DNA from: Bacteroidota bacterium
GTDB taxonomy: Bacteria > Bacteroidota > Bacteroidia > Chitinophagales > Saprospiraceae
Direction of reading: 5' to 3'
Assembly (NCBI GenBank): GCA_020160935.1
Contig: JAIUPL010000003.1
Location: 186,001-250,000 of the forward strand
Length of the DNA: 64,000 nucleotides
The translations under genes and the position numbers were made by a program. The notes under the pieces were generated by a model. That model worked only from the letters and a program-made list of their open reading frames with translations, was not told the origin of the DNA and did not search any database. Below, one piece after another: positions 1 to 8,976 of this stretch (position 1 is the first letter of the stretch; every line of letters begins with the position of its first letter).

Positions 1-1469
1 TTGCCGCCAAACCACATGCCGCCATCCGGGTCTTCAATGCCGCATTGAAGTGTTACCAATCCTTCCTGGCTTTGAATAAATCTAAACGCCTGTATTTCAG
101 GTGTTTTGTTTGCGCCATTTACCCGAATCCGGGAAACTCCGGCATCGCCGACAGCCCAGAAGTTGCCCCTGGAATCTGGTATCAGCGCAAAAAGGCCTTC
201 ATCGTGCAGGCCATCTTTTTTCCCGAAAATCTTTCGTTTGCCACGGGTTTCCATGATGAGGCCCTCATACTCGCTGGCCATCCAGTTATTGCCGTATTGA
301 TCGGAATGAAAATCGTTGATATTGGCATTGGCGCACACCTGCCTGACGGCTGGCTTGTATGCGTGCAAGCGTTTGTCCGATAACATATAAACCCGCCCAT
401 GATTGGCGCCCAGGAGCAGGTCACCACCTTGTTCAGTTCCAATTCCATATATTTCCTGTAATTCAGGCTGTATCAATGGTGTGAAATGACGTGGACTGAT
501 TTTTACAAGTCCATCCCAGGTGCCTATCCACAAATTTTGCTCCCGGTCAATCAGTACATCACTGATACCAACGCGGATAGGGTGCGGCCAGATGCGTACA
601 AGTTTGCCTGCTTCGATCCGGTAGAAATCGGCTGCAGAAAAAAAGAATACTTGTTTGTTATGCCTGAAAAGGTCGGTCACATAAAACGTACTATCTGGAA
701 ATACCATCACCTGACCATTGAAACAGGCCATTAATCTGCCAGAGTTGCCGCCGAAATACACAGAATCCGTCCCCGTTTCCTGGATACATGTGACTTCATT
801 GGTTGTGCCGGAATGCCACAATTGCCGGCATTTACCCTGCTCACAATTGTACAAACTGTTGGAAGTACCTATCCATAATTGATCGTGTCTGCTTTGAGCA
901 AGCGAGAATGCACGTGGATCATCAGCCTGCATTGGCAACCAACCGGGGCAGACGCGTGGATGAATATCCATATTCCCCGAGTGTGCCAACACCAGATCGA
1001 TTTCTGCTTTTGATAAGTAAAAAGGGCCCAATGCACTGGCATACCAAAGTCTTCGCCCTTCTTCATCCCATAAAAACTGGCGTACCTGGCGGAATCCTTG
1101 GGCAAAACTGAACTGCAAAGCCCGTATTACACCGTTTTTTTCTACAAAAATCCCGGTTTCCGTTCCAATCCAGAGCGTTCCGTCCGGTGTTTCCAATAAG
1201 GCCCGAATGTGCCCCAGTGGCCTTCCATCTGCTTCCGGAAAATGTTCGAACCGGTATCCATTGTAACGACATAAACCTGCCTCGGTTCCGATCCACAGGT
1301 ATCCTTTCCGATCCTGACAAAGTGCCTGAATAGAATTGTGTGGCAGTCCTTCCCGCGCGCCGAATACCGTCAATTGGTATGGCTCCAGAGGCTGCGCCAA
1401 CACATTTGTTTGGCCCATTAAGCAGGCCAGTATCCAGACCAATGCGTGAGGGAGGGAGATTCGATTCAT
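1..1469 (-). CDS. Two-component regulator propeller protein, partial (C-terminus beyond left edge)
   Basis: The minus-strand frame is open from an ATG at 1467-1469 to the window edge, giving 489 codons plus two bases. The first ~25 residues form a signal peptide ending near NVLAQP. Next come repeated Reg_prop blades with the usual pattern: REGLPHNSIQALCQDRKGYL followed by WIGTEAGLCRYNG, then DGTLWIGTETGI, DQLWIGTSNSL, NLWIGTWDGLV and DGGMWFGG. In Bacteroidota such periplasmic propellers usually precede a Y_Y_Y domain, a membrane segment and a histidine kinase or HTH output domain. The output part is not visible here, so the signalling type is open. It is divergent from the DUF3592 gene. Family is secure, specific role unknown. 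Confidence 0.85.
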   Translation of the reverse strand, partial: MNRISLPHALVWILACLMGQTNVLAQPLEPYQLTVFGAREGLPHNSIQALCQDRKGYLWIGTEAGLCRYNGYRFEHFPEADGRPLGHIRALLETPDGTLWIGTETGIFVEKNGVIRALQFSFAQGFRQVRQFLWDEEGRRLWYASALGPFYLSKAEIDLVLAHSGNMDIHPRVCPGWLPMQADDPRAFSLAQSRHDQLWIGTSNSLYNCEQGKCRQLWHSGTTNEVTCIQETGTDSVYFGGNSGRLMACFNGQVMVFPDSTFYVTDLFRHNKQVFFFSAADFYRIEAGKLVRIWPHPIRVGISDVLIDREQNLWIGTWDGLVKISPRHFTPLIQPELQEIYGIGTEQGGDLLLGANHGRVYMLSDKRLHAYKPAVRQVCANANINDFHSDQYGNNWMASEYEGLIMETRGKRKIFGKKDGLHDEGLFALIPDSRGNFWAVGDAGVSRIRVNGANKTPEIQAFRFIQSQEGLVTLQCGIEDPDGGMWFGG

Positions 1470-1596
1470 ACCGACAAAGGTGGCAAGAAAATCGGGCACA
1501 TCGCGACCGTTCAAACAATGAAAACGACCGCTTGTACATCGGATTTGTGAACGCATACGAGACGTTTGATTTTTGAAACACTAAAGTCAATTCGCT

Positions 1597-2043
1597 ATGC
1601 TCAAATTCATTGTCAGGCTGTTGTTAGCAGGAGTGGCTGCATTTATTTTTTTCACATTTGGAACCTCCCTGTTCAATACGGTTCGGTACCGCTTATCAGG
1701 TACGGTGGTAGAAGGTCGTGTCACAGGATTTTTGGCAGGCAGGAATACGCCCTCTGTTCAAACCGAATCGACGGGCGTTCGCAAGGGCAAACGAAGGGCA
1801 CGCCGCCCCGTTTACCGCTATCCTGTTTCGGAAGCGAGCGCCGACTCCCTTACTGGCAGAAGCAATCTTGCCACTCTGTTTTCTTTTACCCAGTTTGATT
1901 TGAATGAACGGGTGACCATTGTGTTTTCGCCGGCCAAACCGGAGGATAGTTACATTTTCAGCGGACAGTTATTGTTTACCAACCTCCTGGTTCTCTTGTT
2001 TGGCGCTTTTATGTTTTACATGGCATGGAGTGGGAGAGGATAA
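1597..2043 (+). CDS. Small membrane protein, DUF3592-like
   Basis: This 148-residue protein has an N-terminal membrane segment (about residues 5-27) and a second near the C-terminus (about 122-143). Between them lies a soluble part with a basic stretch (KGKRRARRPVYRYPV) followed by FDLNERVTIVFSPAKPEDSY. The two-helix layout with an intervening beta-rich part and the motif of a valine-rich strand before a PxxP-like turn resembles DUF3592 proteins, whose function is unknown. It stands alone between the divergent propeller gene and the beta-helix gene. The DUF assignment is by resemblance only. Confidence 0.65.
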   Translation: MLKFIVRLLLAGVAAFIFFTFGTSLFNTVRYRLSGTVVEGRVTGFLAGRNTPSVQTESTGVRKGKRRARRPVYRYPVSEASADSLTGRSNLATLFSFTQFDLNERVTIVFSPAKPEDSYIFSGQLLFTNLLVLLFGAFMFYMAWSGRG

Positions 2044-2095
2044 TTCGTAAGCGCTTTTTTGGAACTGGTTTTCAAAACTATAAATATTCAACCCA

Positions 2096-3760
2096 ATGAA
2101 ATATATTCTTTGTTTTGCCATATTGAACATCACTTTGACAACCGCTTTCGGGCAATCGCACTGGTATGTTTCACCTTCCGGGAATGACAACAACCCTGGT
2201 ACCTTTTCAGCGCCGTTCAAATCGATTCCTGTAGCCATCGAGGCGGCTGAACCGGGGGATGAAATCTTGTTGCGCAACGGGAATTATACCAGCAACGAGA
2301 TTCGTATCGGCAAAAGCAACCTGACTATTCATTCCTACCCGGGCGAGTGGGCGGTTATTACCGCTAATCCGGATGTGGCAGACATTACCTCCTGCATCTG
2401 GTACGACGAGCCCGATGTAGAGGGCGGTGTACTGGAAAACCTTGAAATCGTGGGCGGTGCTTTGTATGGCATTTCATTTGAAACCAACTGGGAATGGGGT
2501 GTGCCCGACAACGAGCGGCATGGAGCCAGCAACATTACCATTCGAAACTGTCGTATTCATCATACCGGCCGCGATTGCATCAAAATAAAACCCGGATGTG
2601 ATGGTATTCAGGTGTTGAATTGTGAAATACACCACAGCGGTATCGGTATTTTCAACAGTCCCGACAATGGAGGCCCCAATGCAGAAGGTATCGACAATGT
2701 GAATGGGGCAAATATGCTGGTGCGCGGGTGTTATTTTCATGATATTTCAACCAGTGGAGTCTACGCGAAAGGAGGCGCCCGGAATTGCCTCATCGAAGAA
2801 AATCTGTTTGTCAACATCGGAGAAGGCGGCATATTGCTCGGTTTTTACACCGATGCCGATTATTTCGATACCAATGTCAACCCGGAATATTACGAATGCC
2901 TCCAGGGGGTGGCGCGCAACAACATCGTACTGGGTACGGGCGGAGCGGGTATCGGCTTGTGGGGCGCACGCGATTGTCAGGCGTACAACAATACCGTAGT
3001 AACAGCCAGCCCTGCATTCCATGCGCCGCTGCACATTGCCAAAGCGGAAGTGTATGTAAACGACAATTACACAGCTACTCCTCCTTGCCGCAACATTCAG
3101 GTTTTCAACAACATTTTTATCGATCAAAGCGGAAATGGAGAAGAAGATCACACGGTACAGGTGCGAGATGGAGCACTGGCAGGCGTCAACCTGATCAACA
3201 ACAACATTTACTACAAAACTGCCGGCCCTGCTCAATTCGACGATAATGTGCACTACCCCGCACTGAGTTTTAACGAATGGAAATCGACATTCGGTTTCGA
3301 CCAGCAAAGCATCGAAACCAACCCGGGGCTGGATGCCCAGTATCACCTGGCTGCGTCCAGTCCCGCCCTCGATGCCGGCAGGGCTGTAGCAGGTATCCGT
3401 GATTATGATGGCGCTTTGCGTTCGGGTCCGCTGGATATTGGCGCCGATGAATATGAACAGGGTATTCCACTAACCGTGCCTCCACCTCCCGGAACGATTG
3501 GTACCGGGGTAAACCAATCAGTAGGTACAGTAGAGCCTGCAGTATTTGATTTTGAAGTGTTCCCTAACCCGGTATCAGACATGTTGACTATCCGTTCTTA
3601 CCCAGCCCATGCAATTGTTTTTTTGTCAGATGCAAGTGGCAAGGTTGTAAAAATGATATTTTCTGAAAAAGTAAAAGTTGCAGATCTGCCGGCCGGGCAT
3701 TATTTCCTTAGCCTGATAACTGAAAACGGCATCTCAAGTAAAACAATTGAAATTCGTTGA
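2096..3760 (+). CDS. Secreted right-handed beta-helix protein with T9SS type A sorting domain
   Basis: This 554-residue protein starts with a signal peptide (MKYILCFAILNITLTTAFG). The segment HWYVSPSGNDNNPGTFSAPF is the classic opening of DUF1565/Pel9A-like parallel beta-helices. Residues ~60-400 hold the helix coils, rich in N/G-N-x-I-x-N ladders such as ASNITIRNCRIHHTG. A 'choice-of-anchor Q' segment follows (SSPALDAG ... GPLDIGADEYE). The last ~75 residues are a type A T9SS C-terminal domain (FEVFPNPVSDMLTIRS ... GHYFLSLITENG), so the protein should cross the outer membrane by type IX secretion and be anchored or released. The helix suggests polysaccharide binding or lyase activity, but no catalytic residues could be assigned. 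Its stop overlaps the frame of the next gene. Confidence 0.85.
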   Translation: MKYILCFAILNITLTTAFGQSHWYVSPSGNDNNPGTFSAPFKSIPVAIEAAEPGDEILLRNGNYTSNEIRIGKSNLTIHSYPGEWAVITANPDVADITSCIWYDEPDVEGGVLENLEIVGGALYGISFETNWEWGVPDNERHGASNITIRNCRIHHTGRDCIKIKPGCDGIQVLNCEIHHSGIGIFNSPDNGGPNAEGIDNVNGANMLVRGCYFHDISTSGVYAKGGARNCLIEENLFVNIGEGGILLGFYTDADYFDTNVNPEYYECLQGVARNNIVLGTGGAGIGLWGARDCQAYNNTVVTASPAFHAPLHIAKAEVYVNDNYTATPPCRNIQVFNNIFIDQSGNGEEDHTVQVRDGALAGVNLINNNIYYKTAGPAQFDDNVHYPALSFNEWKSTFGFDQQSIETNPGLDAQYHLAASSPALDAGRAVAGIRDYDGALRSGPLDIGADEYEQGIPLTVPPPPGTIGTGVNQSVGTVEPAVFDFEVFPNPVSDMLTIRSYPAHAIVFLSDASGKVVKMIFSEKVKVADLPAGHYFLSLITENGISSKTIEIR

Positions 3761-3777
3761 AAATCAAACCCAAACAC

Positions 3778-4296
3778 ATGAAAAAATTTTCTTTGATACT
3801 TTGTTTGTCTTTCTTTGCTTTCTGTGCCTGCGACAAAGCAGATGATTCCGCTACTGGCAACAGTGATACCAACGGGAAAAAACTGGAAGGCCGGTGGAAA
3901 CCTTCCAGTATGAAATTTACCCTCAAATTTGATGATGGAAGCGTTGTCAATCAAACCATCCCGCTCAGTGAAGAAGACCATACCACTTTTGTTTACCAAA
4001 AAACCAGCAACAACAAATCAGAAGGCACTTATCAAACCTATGGGTTAGGTTTTGCTTCGAATGGCACCTGGGTACTTGAAAACAACAACAATGAATTATC
4101 CTTTTTTTCAACTGCTCTTGACGGCACAGCCTTTGCCATTTTCAGAAAAATTGAAACCATAACCGATAATCAACTCATTCTGACCGCCGACGATCGCTTG
4201 GTCGTGCTCTGGGCAGAGGTGAATGATCTGAATCAAGGGGAAGATAAAAAAGTGGTGGGTGGCAGTGCTTACGAAGTATATGCAAAGGTCAGATAA
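3778..4296 (+). CDS. Lipocalin-like lipoprotein, hypothetical
   Basis: I chose the ATG at 3778 rather than the upstream one at 3757. It gives a clean lipoprotein signal: MKKFSLILCLSFFAFCACDK, with Cys in the lipobox (FCAC). The mature ~150 residues start with a low-complexity linker (DDSATGNSDTNG), then GRWKPSSMKFTLKF and later GTWVLENNNNELSFF and NQLILTADD. This pattern of paired strands beginning with G-x-W is typical of the lipocalin-like/DUF5004 lipoproteins of Bacteroidota, whose ligands are unknown. It lies 17 bp after the beta-helix gene and is probably cotranscribed with it. Confidence 0.7.
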   Translation: MKKFSLILCLSFFAFCACDKADDSATGNSDTNGKKLEGRWKPSSMKFTLKFDDGSVVNQTIPLSEEDHTTFVYQKTSNNKSEGTYQTYGLGFASNGTWVLENNNNELSFFSTALDGTAFAIFRKIETITDNQLILTADDRLVVLWAEVNDLNQGEDKKVVGGSAYEVYAKVR

Positions 4297-4298
4297 GT

Positions 4299-5462
4299 TT
4301 ACAGATACTTCAGCCACCAGTGCGTGTGCGAAAACTTGTAATTCCCGTACCAACGACACACAAAGTACATCGCACTGATAAACAAGGCCCACACCAGGTA
4401 CACCAGCCCCAGGTTGGGTACATAATCTTTGGGCCAACTATCCGGCGAACTAAAGAAAAAGTCGTATTCCCATCCGTAATACAACTTCGACAACAGGTGC
4501 ACGAGCGAGAAATGGATGATATAAAAGAAAAAAGGTACCTGCCCATATACCTGTAAAAAAGAAGTAACCGGGCTTTTCCAACGCTCAAACAACCAAAGCA
4601 GCAGGGCGCCCAGCCCCAGTGTCATACACAGGTACAAGAGTGATGGCGGATATTTAGTTGCGTTGAGAAACGATAAAAACGAATAAATGCCTCCTCTTTC
4701 CTGTGGCGACCAGTCCTGCAAATCGCCATACCAGTTTGTTGCTCTCAAGACAACAAAAAACACCTGAATACCCAATCCACATTTCCATAAAAACGATTGC
4801 CTGCGGGCGGGCTCCCAGCGCATTATTGGCCCAAACGAATATCCCAGCGCCATGACGCCAATCCACGGAATCAATGGATACGCCACGATTAGTCCGAAGG
4901 AATCTGTAAATGGAATAAAAGAGCCGCCCACGTGCATCACTTTCCACAGCCAACTCAAATTTCCCCAGGTTTCGGGACGAATTCCATCCAGTAAATTGTG
5001 GCCTGCAATCAGGACAATCCCAAAACCCAAAATCCAGCGCATCGGCAGCCGCACCAGACCGGCCATTATAATCATGGAGCATCCGATGGCCCAAAGTACC
5101 TGAACAAATACAAATCCTTTGTGCCAGGGCCAGTCGAACATCAAACTCGTATTGACGACCAGAAATTCAAGCAATACAAACCAAATGCCCCTTGTAAGCA
5201 AAAAACGGCTCAGCAAATTTTTGTCTTTCACCTTGTTGCCATACAGCCAGGCGCTCGTACCCGCCAAAAAAACAAAGATGGGAGCGCACAAATGCGTGAT
5301 CCAGCGGGTGAAAAACAAAGCCGGATATGTTTGGGTAAGATCTTCAGGCTGAAAGGGCGTAGAGCCGAAAAAATCGCGGATATGATCCAGGGCCATCAGG
5401 ATGATTACAAAACCACGCAATACATCCGGTGAAGAAATGCGAGAGGTAGAAGATTGGTTCAT
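4299..5462 (-). CDS. Polytopic membrane protein, DUF1624/heparan-alpha-glucosaminide acetyltransferase-like
   Basis: This 387-residue protein has about ten hydrophobic segments. It opens with SSPDVLRGFVIILMALDHIR, the D-x-x-R-G-x-x-x-x-x-M-x-x-D-H pattern of DUF1624, a family related to heparan-alpha-glucosaminide N-acetyltransferase and acyltransferase 3. A second family feature is the ICAPIFVFLAG-like run (HLCAPIFVFLAGTSA). The conserved His near residue 27 is the expected acyl carrier site by analogy. Substrate unknown; probably envelope glycan acylation. Its stop lies 3 bp from the convergent lipoprotein stop. Confidence 0.8.
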   Translation of the reverse strand: MNQSSTSRISSPDVLRGFVIILMALDHIRDFFGSTPFQPEDLTQTYPALFFTRWITHLCAPIFVFLAGTSAWLYGNKVKDKNLLSRFLLTRGIWFVLLEFLVVNTSLMFDWPWHKGFVFVQVLWAIGCSMIIMAGLVRLPMRWILGFGIVLIAGHNLLDGIRPETWGNLSWLWKVMHVGGSFIPFTDSFGLIVAYPLIPWIGVMALGYSFGPIMRWEPARRQSFLWKCGLGIQVFFVVLRATNWYGDLQDWSPQERGGIYSFLSFLNATKYPPSLLYLCMTLGLGALLLWLFERWKSPVTSFLQVYGQVPFFFYIIHFSLVHLLSKLYYGWEYDFFFSSPDSWPKDYVPNLGLVYLVWALFISAMYFVCRWYGNYKFSHTHWWLKYL

Positions 5463-5537
5463 TTTCGTTTGATGGTTTCAAATTCATGCAATATTACACT
5501 GTTTGGTTAAATTGAGTTCCTTCCTGTTCCGGCAACG

Positions 5538-5568
5538 TTTGGCAAATCGGAATGTTGGCCTAATTTTG
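5538..5568 (+). promoter_or_regulatory. Bacteroidota-type promoter of tyrS
   Basis: TTTG at 5538-5541, a 19-bp spacer and TAATTTTG at 5561-5568 match the -33/-7 consensus of the Bacteroidota housekeeping sigma factor exactly. The expected start of transcription is near 5575, about 20 bases before the tyrS start codon. Confidence 0.75.
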
Positions 5569-5594
5569 CGGCCCGCATTCTAAAAAAATCTGAT

Positions 5595-6875
5595 ATGGAT
5601 TTCCTTTCCGAACTCCGCTGGCGCGGACTGATACACGACGTAACGCCTGGCATAGAAGAACACATGCAAAGCCGCCGCATACGGGCCTATATCGGCTTCG
5701 ACCCAACAGCGACTTCTCTTACCATCGGTAACTACGTTCAGATCATGCTGCTGACTTTCCTGCAACGCGCCGGCCACCAGCCTGTCGTGCTGATGGGAGG
5801 CGCTACCGGGCGCATCGGCGACCCTAGTGGGAAGGATAAGGAACGCGAATTAAAGAGTTACGAGGAACTGGACAACAACATTGCCCGACAGATGGTGCAA
5901 ATGAAAAAGTTTCTCAATTTCGACCCGGAGTTGCCCAATCGCGCCCTGTTGGTCAACAATTACGACTTTTACAAGGACATGAACGTGCTCGACTTCCTGC
6001 GCGATGTAGGTAAGTACCTGACCGTCAACTACATGATGTCTAAGGAAAGTGTAAAACGACGCATCGAAGGTGAAACAGGTATTTCATTTACAGAATTCAG
6101 TTATCAGTTGCTGCAAGGCTATGATTTTGTGCTGCTGCACCGCGAGCATGGCATTACCGTGCAAATGGGTGGATCGGATCAATACGGCAATATCACTGCC
6201 GGAGTAGAACTGGCGCGCAAGATCGACGACGCCAAGGTCTTCGCGGTAACCACCCCGCTGCTTACCAAGGCCGATGGCAGCAAATTCGGGAAAAGTGAAG
6301 CAGGCAATATCTGGCTCGATCCGGCACAAACCAGTCCTTACCGCTTCTACCAGTTCTGGCTGAATGCCGACGACCGCGACCTGCCGAAATTTCTCCGTTA
6401 CTTCTCCCTGCGCAGTAAAGAGGAAATTGAGGCGCTGGAAAACACAGAATCACCACAAACCATCAAACGCATTTTTGCCGAAGAAATGACACGCCGCATT
6501 CATGGCGACGAAGAATTTGAAGCAGTCCAAAACGTATCCAAACTGCTGTTCGATCCCAAAGCAGATGCCGATACGCTACAAGCGCTGAGCGAGGCCTTAC
6601 TGGCTCAGGTAGCAGAAGAAATTCCTTCGCCCAAACTGTCGCTCGCTGCCCTTGACGAGCCGCAAAACCTGCCTGAATTCCTCAGCGACCTCAGCAATAT
6701 TCTGTCAAGTCGCGGCGAAGCCAAAAAGGCGGTTCAGAACAATGCCATTTCCATTAACAAGGTGAAAATTGCTGATCCCAATACAACTGTTGGCAAAGAT
6801 GACCTGCTCCATGGCAAGTACATGATGGTGGAAAACGGTAAGAAAAACAAGTTTTTGGTGGAGTTTGTGCAATAA
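5595..6875 (+). CDS. tyrS: Tyrosine--tRNA ligase
   Basis: This 426-residue class I aminoacyl-tRNA synthetase charges tRNA-Tyr in the cytoplasm. Visible landmarks are the Rossmann start AYIGFDPTATSLTIGNY (residues 31-47), VVLMGGATGRIGDPSGK (64-80), the tyrosine-binding QMGGSDQYGNI (190-200), the KMSKS-equivalent KFGKS (230-234) and a C-terminal S4 RNA-binding domain (about 355-425). Length and order are those of the bacterial TyrRS. The HIGH-equivalent reads TIGN (43-46), so the first His is replaced by Thr. It is a single-copy-type gene with its own promoter. Confidence 0.97.
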   Translation: MDFLSELRWRGLIHDVTPGIEEHMQSRRIRAYIGFDPTATSLTIGNYVQIMLLTFLQRAGHQPVVLMGGATGRIGDPSGKDKERELKSYEELDNNIARQMVQMKKFLNFDPELPNRALLVNNYDFYKDMNVLDFLRDVGKYLTVNYMMSKESVKRRIEGETGISFTEFSYQLLQGYDFVLLHREHGITVQMGGSDQYGNITAGVELARKIDDAKVFAVTTPLLTKADGSKFGKSEAGNIWLDPAQTSPYRFYQFWLNADDRDLPKFLRYFSLRSKEEIEALENTESPQTIKRIFAEEMTRRIHGDEEFEAVQNVSKLLFDPKADADTLQALSEALLAQVAEEIPSPKLSLAALDEPQNLPEFLSDLSNILSSRGEAKKAVQNNAISINKVKIADPNTTVGKDDLLHGKYMMVENGKKNKFLVEFVQ

Positions 6876-6924
6876 ACACAATGTTCACCCCGGAGGCAGG
6901 GTTGACTATACACAGGGCGAAAAA

Positions 6925-8577
6925 CTACCGCTTTGCTAATTCCGCATACTTTTCCTCCAGCCACTCCCAGTCCACTACCGTCTCCTGATCGAGGCGTTTG
7001 CGAATTTTTGCCAATCCTGCTGCAATATTTTCCTTGCGCAGGTGCTGCTGCCGCAATTTGTCGAGCGCCGAAATAATGCTGAAAAACCGCACCCGCTCCT
7101 CGCGCCGGTGTGCTGGCATGGCATCGTCGCGGCGGATATGCGTGGAGGTAGCCCTCATCATGTTTTCGCTGTAATCGTTGTCCAAATCGTCGAGTTCGTA
7201 GCGAATGCGCGCATCCAGCGTAGCGCTGATAGCATACAGGTAAATGTCGTCGAGTTCGCCGTAATGCAGGTAGTGCGGCAAAGTTTTGGATGCCTGTTTG
7301 AATTCCTTTCTGGAAAAATACAAGGCCGATTGCAAAATATCGGCAATCAGTTCCTGCTGCTGGGTACCGAGGATACGTTTTTTGAACTCGTTGAAAAACA
7401 TTTCAGCCCAGTTGATATGCCCGAGTTTCAAGGCTGTAAACATGATGTTTTGAATCTGGCTGCTCGGTAAGCCATGCTGGGTGCCAATGGCCCGCAATTG
7501 ATCCAGTTGAATCTGGTACAGGCGTTCCAAAAAGCGCCGGTCTTTGGTTTCCAGATAACGGCTGGGCCAGAAACTGCGCAGCATGATCTTGCAGTCGCGC
7601 AGGCGATCCTGCGGTAACACATTTGGGTATTCTTTGAGCCACTGACCAATTTGTTCCGATAGTTCATCGGCATGCGTCGGGTCGTCCTGCGTCAGGAAAT
7701 CCAGCATGAGGCAGTAAAACCGGATGGCTGGCGATTGCAGGTAATGCCGTTCGGTGAGCAAATGTGCCAGTTGTACGGTGATGTCGCGGTTGGTTTGCAG
7801 GCGCTGGTATTCGTCGGAATCGCGGTCATACACCTCCGCAATACGCTGATAGTGCATCTGTCGGCACATCAGATCGAGTTTGTTCAGGAGGTAAAACTCG
7901 TCGAGCCGCTCCATGGTCGGCAGGAAATTGTGGTCGCTGTAGTGATTTTCCTCCAGGCTTTCATAATAAGACTTTTCCTGTTCGAGCAAAAACCTGAAAT
8001 AATGGAAATCGGTAAACTCATATTCCTCGAAATGCGAAAACTGGCGGTGGCTGTCAATTTCCTTTTTGGCCTGCTGGTAAAGGTTTAAAAAGAAATTTTC
8101 CGCCTTCCGCTCGCGGCGGTTGGCGTCGGCGTCCGGTTTTTCACTCGGCGCGGGGCTGCTTGGAGGCAATTTCTGCTGGTGCAGCCGTTCGCTGTAAAAA
8201 CGCATCAGCGCCAGGCGCTGGCGCGTATCGTGCAGGGATTCTGATACTGAACTGCCTTTTTTTCCTGCGCTTTCTTCCCCTGCATTCCAGTGCTGGAAAG
8301 TGATAAATTTCCGCACAATGGCCATCACCTGCGTCATGGTGCGGTGCAGCGCCGCTACCGGATCCTTCGATTGCGGAAAAAAAAGACGCCCCGCCTGCTC
8401 CCGATCCAGGGAAGCATGCTGGAAATGCGGGTAGTGATTTTTTAGAAATTCAAACAAATTTCGGGTGTCTTCAGGCCGCACCGAATTAAAAACAGGCGAC
8501 TGAACAAATAGATACAGGGTTTCTATCTCTTCCTGCCGAAGCAATTGAAGGGTGCGAACGAGTGGACTATTGTGCAT
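6925..8577 (-). CDS. Hypothetical alpha-helical protein, 550 residues
   Basis: I do not recognise this gene. The protein is soluble, without signal peptide or membrane segment, and rich in charged helices with many RxL and ExxR patterns, such as EEIETLYLFVQSPVFNS and the LERLYQIQLDQLRAIGTQHG region. A low-complexity linker rich in Ser, Pro and Glu lies near residues 130-155. Codon use is like that of its neighbours and the frame is intact, so it is a real gene. The helical repeats of ~35-40 residues in the second half suggest a TPR-like solenoid. It converges on tyrS with a 49-bp gap. I suspect it is restricted to this lineage. Confidence 0.75.
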   Translation of the reverse strand: MHNSPLVRTLQLLRQEEIETLYLFVQSPVFNSVRPEDTRNLFEFLKNHYPHFQHASLDREQAGRLFFPQSKDPVAALHRTMTQVMAIVRKFITFQHWNAGEESAGKKGSSVSESLHDTRQRLALMRFYSERLHQQKLPPSSPAPSEKPDADANRRERKAENFFLNLYQQAKKEIDSHRQFSHFEEYEFTDFHYFRFLLEQEKSYYESLEENHYSDHNFLPTMERLDEFYLLNKLDLMCRQMHYQRIAEVYDRDSDEYQRLQTNRDITVQLAHLLTERHYLQSPAIRFYCLMLDFLTQDDPTHADELSEQIGQWLKEYPNVLPQDRLRDCKIMLRSFWPSRYLETKDRRFLERLYQIQLDQLRAIGTQHGLPSSQIQNIMFTALKLGHINWAEMFFNEFKKRILGTQQQELIADILQSALYFSRKEFKQASKTLPHYLHYGELDDIYLYAISATLDARIRYELDDLDNDYSENMMRATSTHIRRDDAMPAHRREERVRFFSIISALDKLRQQHLRKENIAAGLAKIRKRLDQETVVDWEWLEEKYAELAKR

Positions 8578-8688
8578 GAAATGGCGGGTAAATGGGCTTT
8601 TTTAATCAAAAAAGCGTGTTCTCATTGTTGTGCGAGCAATGAACAATGACAAAAGTCTTAAAAACATGAGATATCGGGAGTTTTTTTT

Positions 8689-8908
8689 GGATACCGATTG
8701 GGCTTTGCCTTACGGCAAAGTGGGCTTTGGATTGAGCGGATATAGCGGATTGAATAGATTTTATGGCCAATCGTCCATTTTGATATTATTAAATACGCAA
8801 TAAAACCAATTAAAAGTGGCTGGCAGGCCACGTAAATCCATAAAATCCACTTTATCCGCCCAATCCCAGGCCCCCCCTTTGCCGTAAGGCAAAGCCCAAT
8901 CGGTATCC
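8689..8908. repeat. Long intergenic palindrome A1
   Basis: Arms at 8689-8720 and 8877-8908 are 32-bp perfect inverted repeats. Each arm end itself contains a small hairpin (CTTTGCC-TTAC-GGCAAAG). The pairing continues imperfectly inward (about 16 of 20 bases, through GGATTGAGCGGAT against ATCCGCCCAATCC). The centre includes GTGGCTGGCAGGCCAC. The same plan and words recur in the element at 18688-18863. It sits upstream of the 6925-8577 gene, in a gene-poor stretch. Confidence 0.9.
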
Positions 8909-8937
8909 CACCCTTGGAAGTAATCTCAAAATCTGTG

Positions 8938-8970
8938 TTTGACGACTCGCGGGTAGCCCCTGCATCTTTG
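8938..8970 (+). promoter_or_regulatory. Candidate plus-strand promoter in gene-poor region
   Basis: TTTG at 8938-8941 and CATCTTTG at 8963-8970 with a 21-bp spacer resemble the Bacteroidota promoter; only the first T of TAnnTTTG is replaced by C. The 18 bases CATCTTTGTGCTATCAAA (8963-8980) recur exactly at 37739-37756 in front of the persulfide dioxygenase gene, which supports a real promoter. Confidence 0.5.
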
Positions 8971-8976
8971 TGCTAT

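Noticed and set aside
1063-1590. A 175-codon minus-strand frame near the left edge
   Set aside because: Out of frame with the propeller gene, which runs through the same DNA to the edge with clear WIGT blades; the shadow has none.
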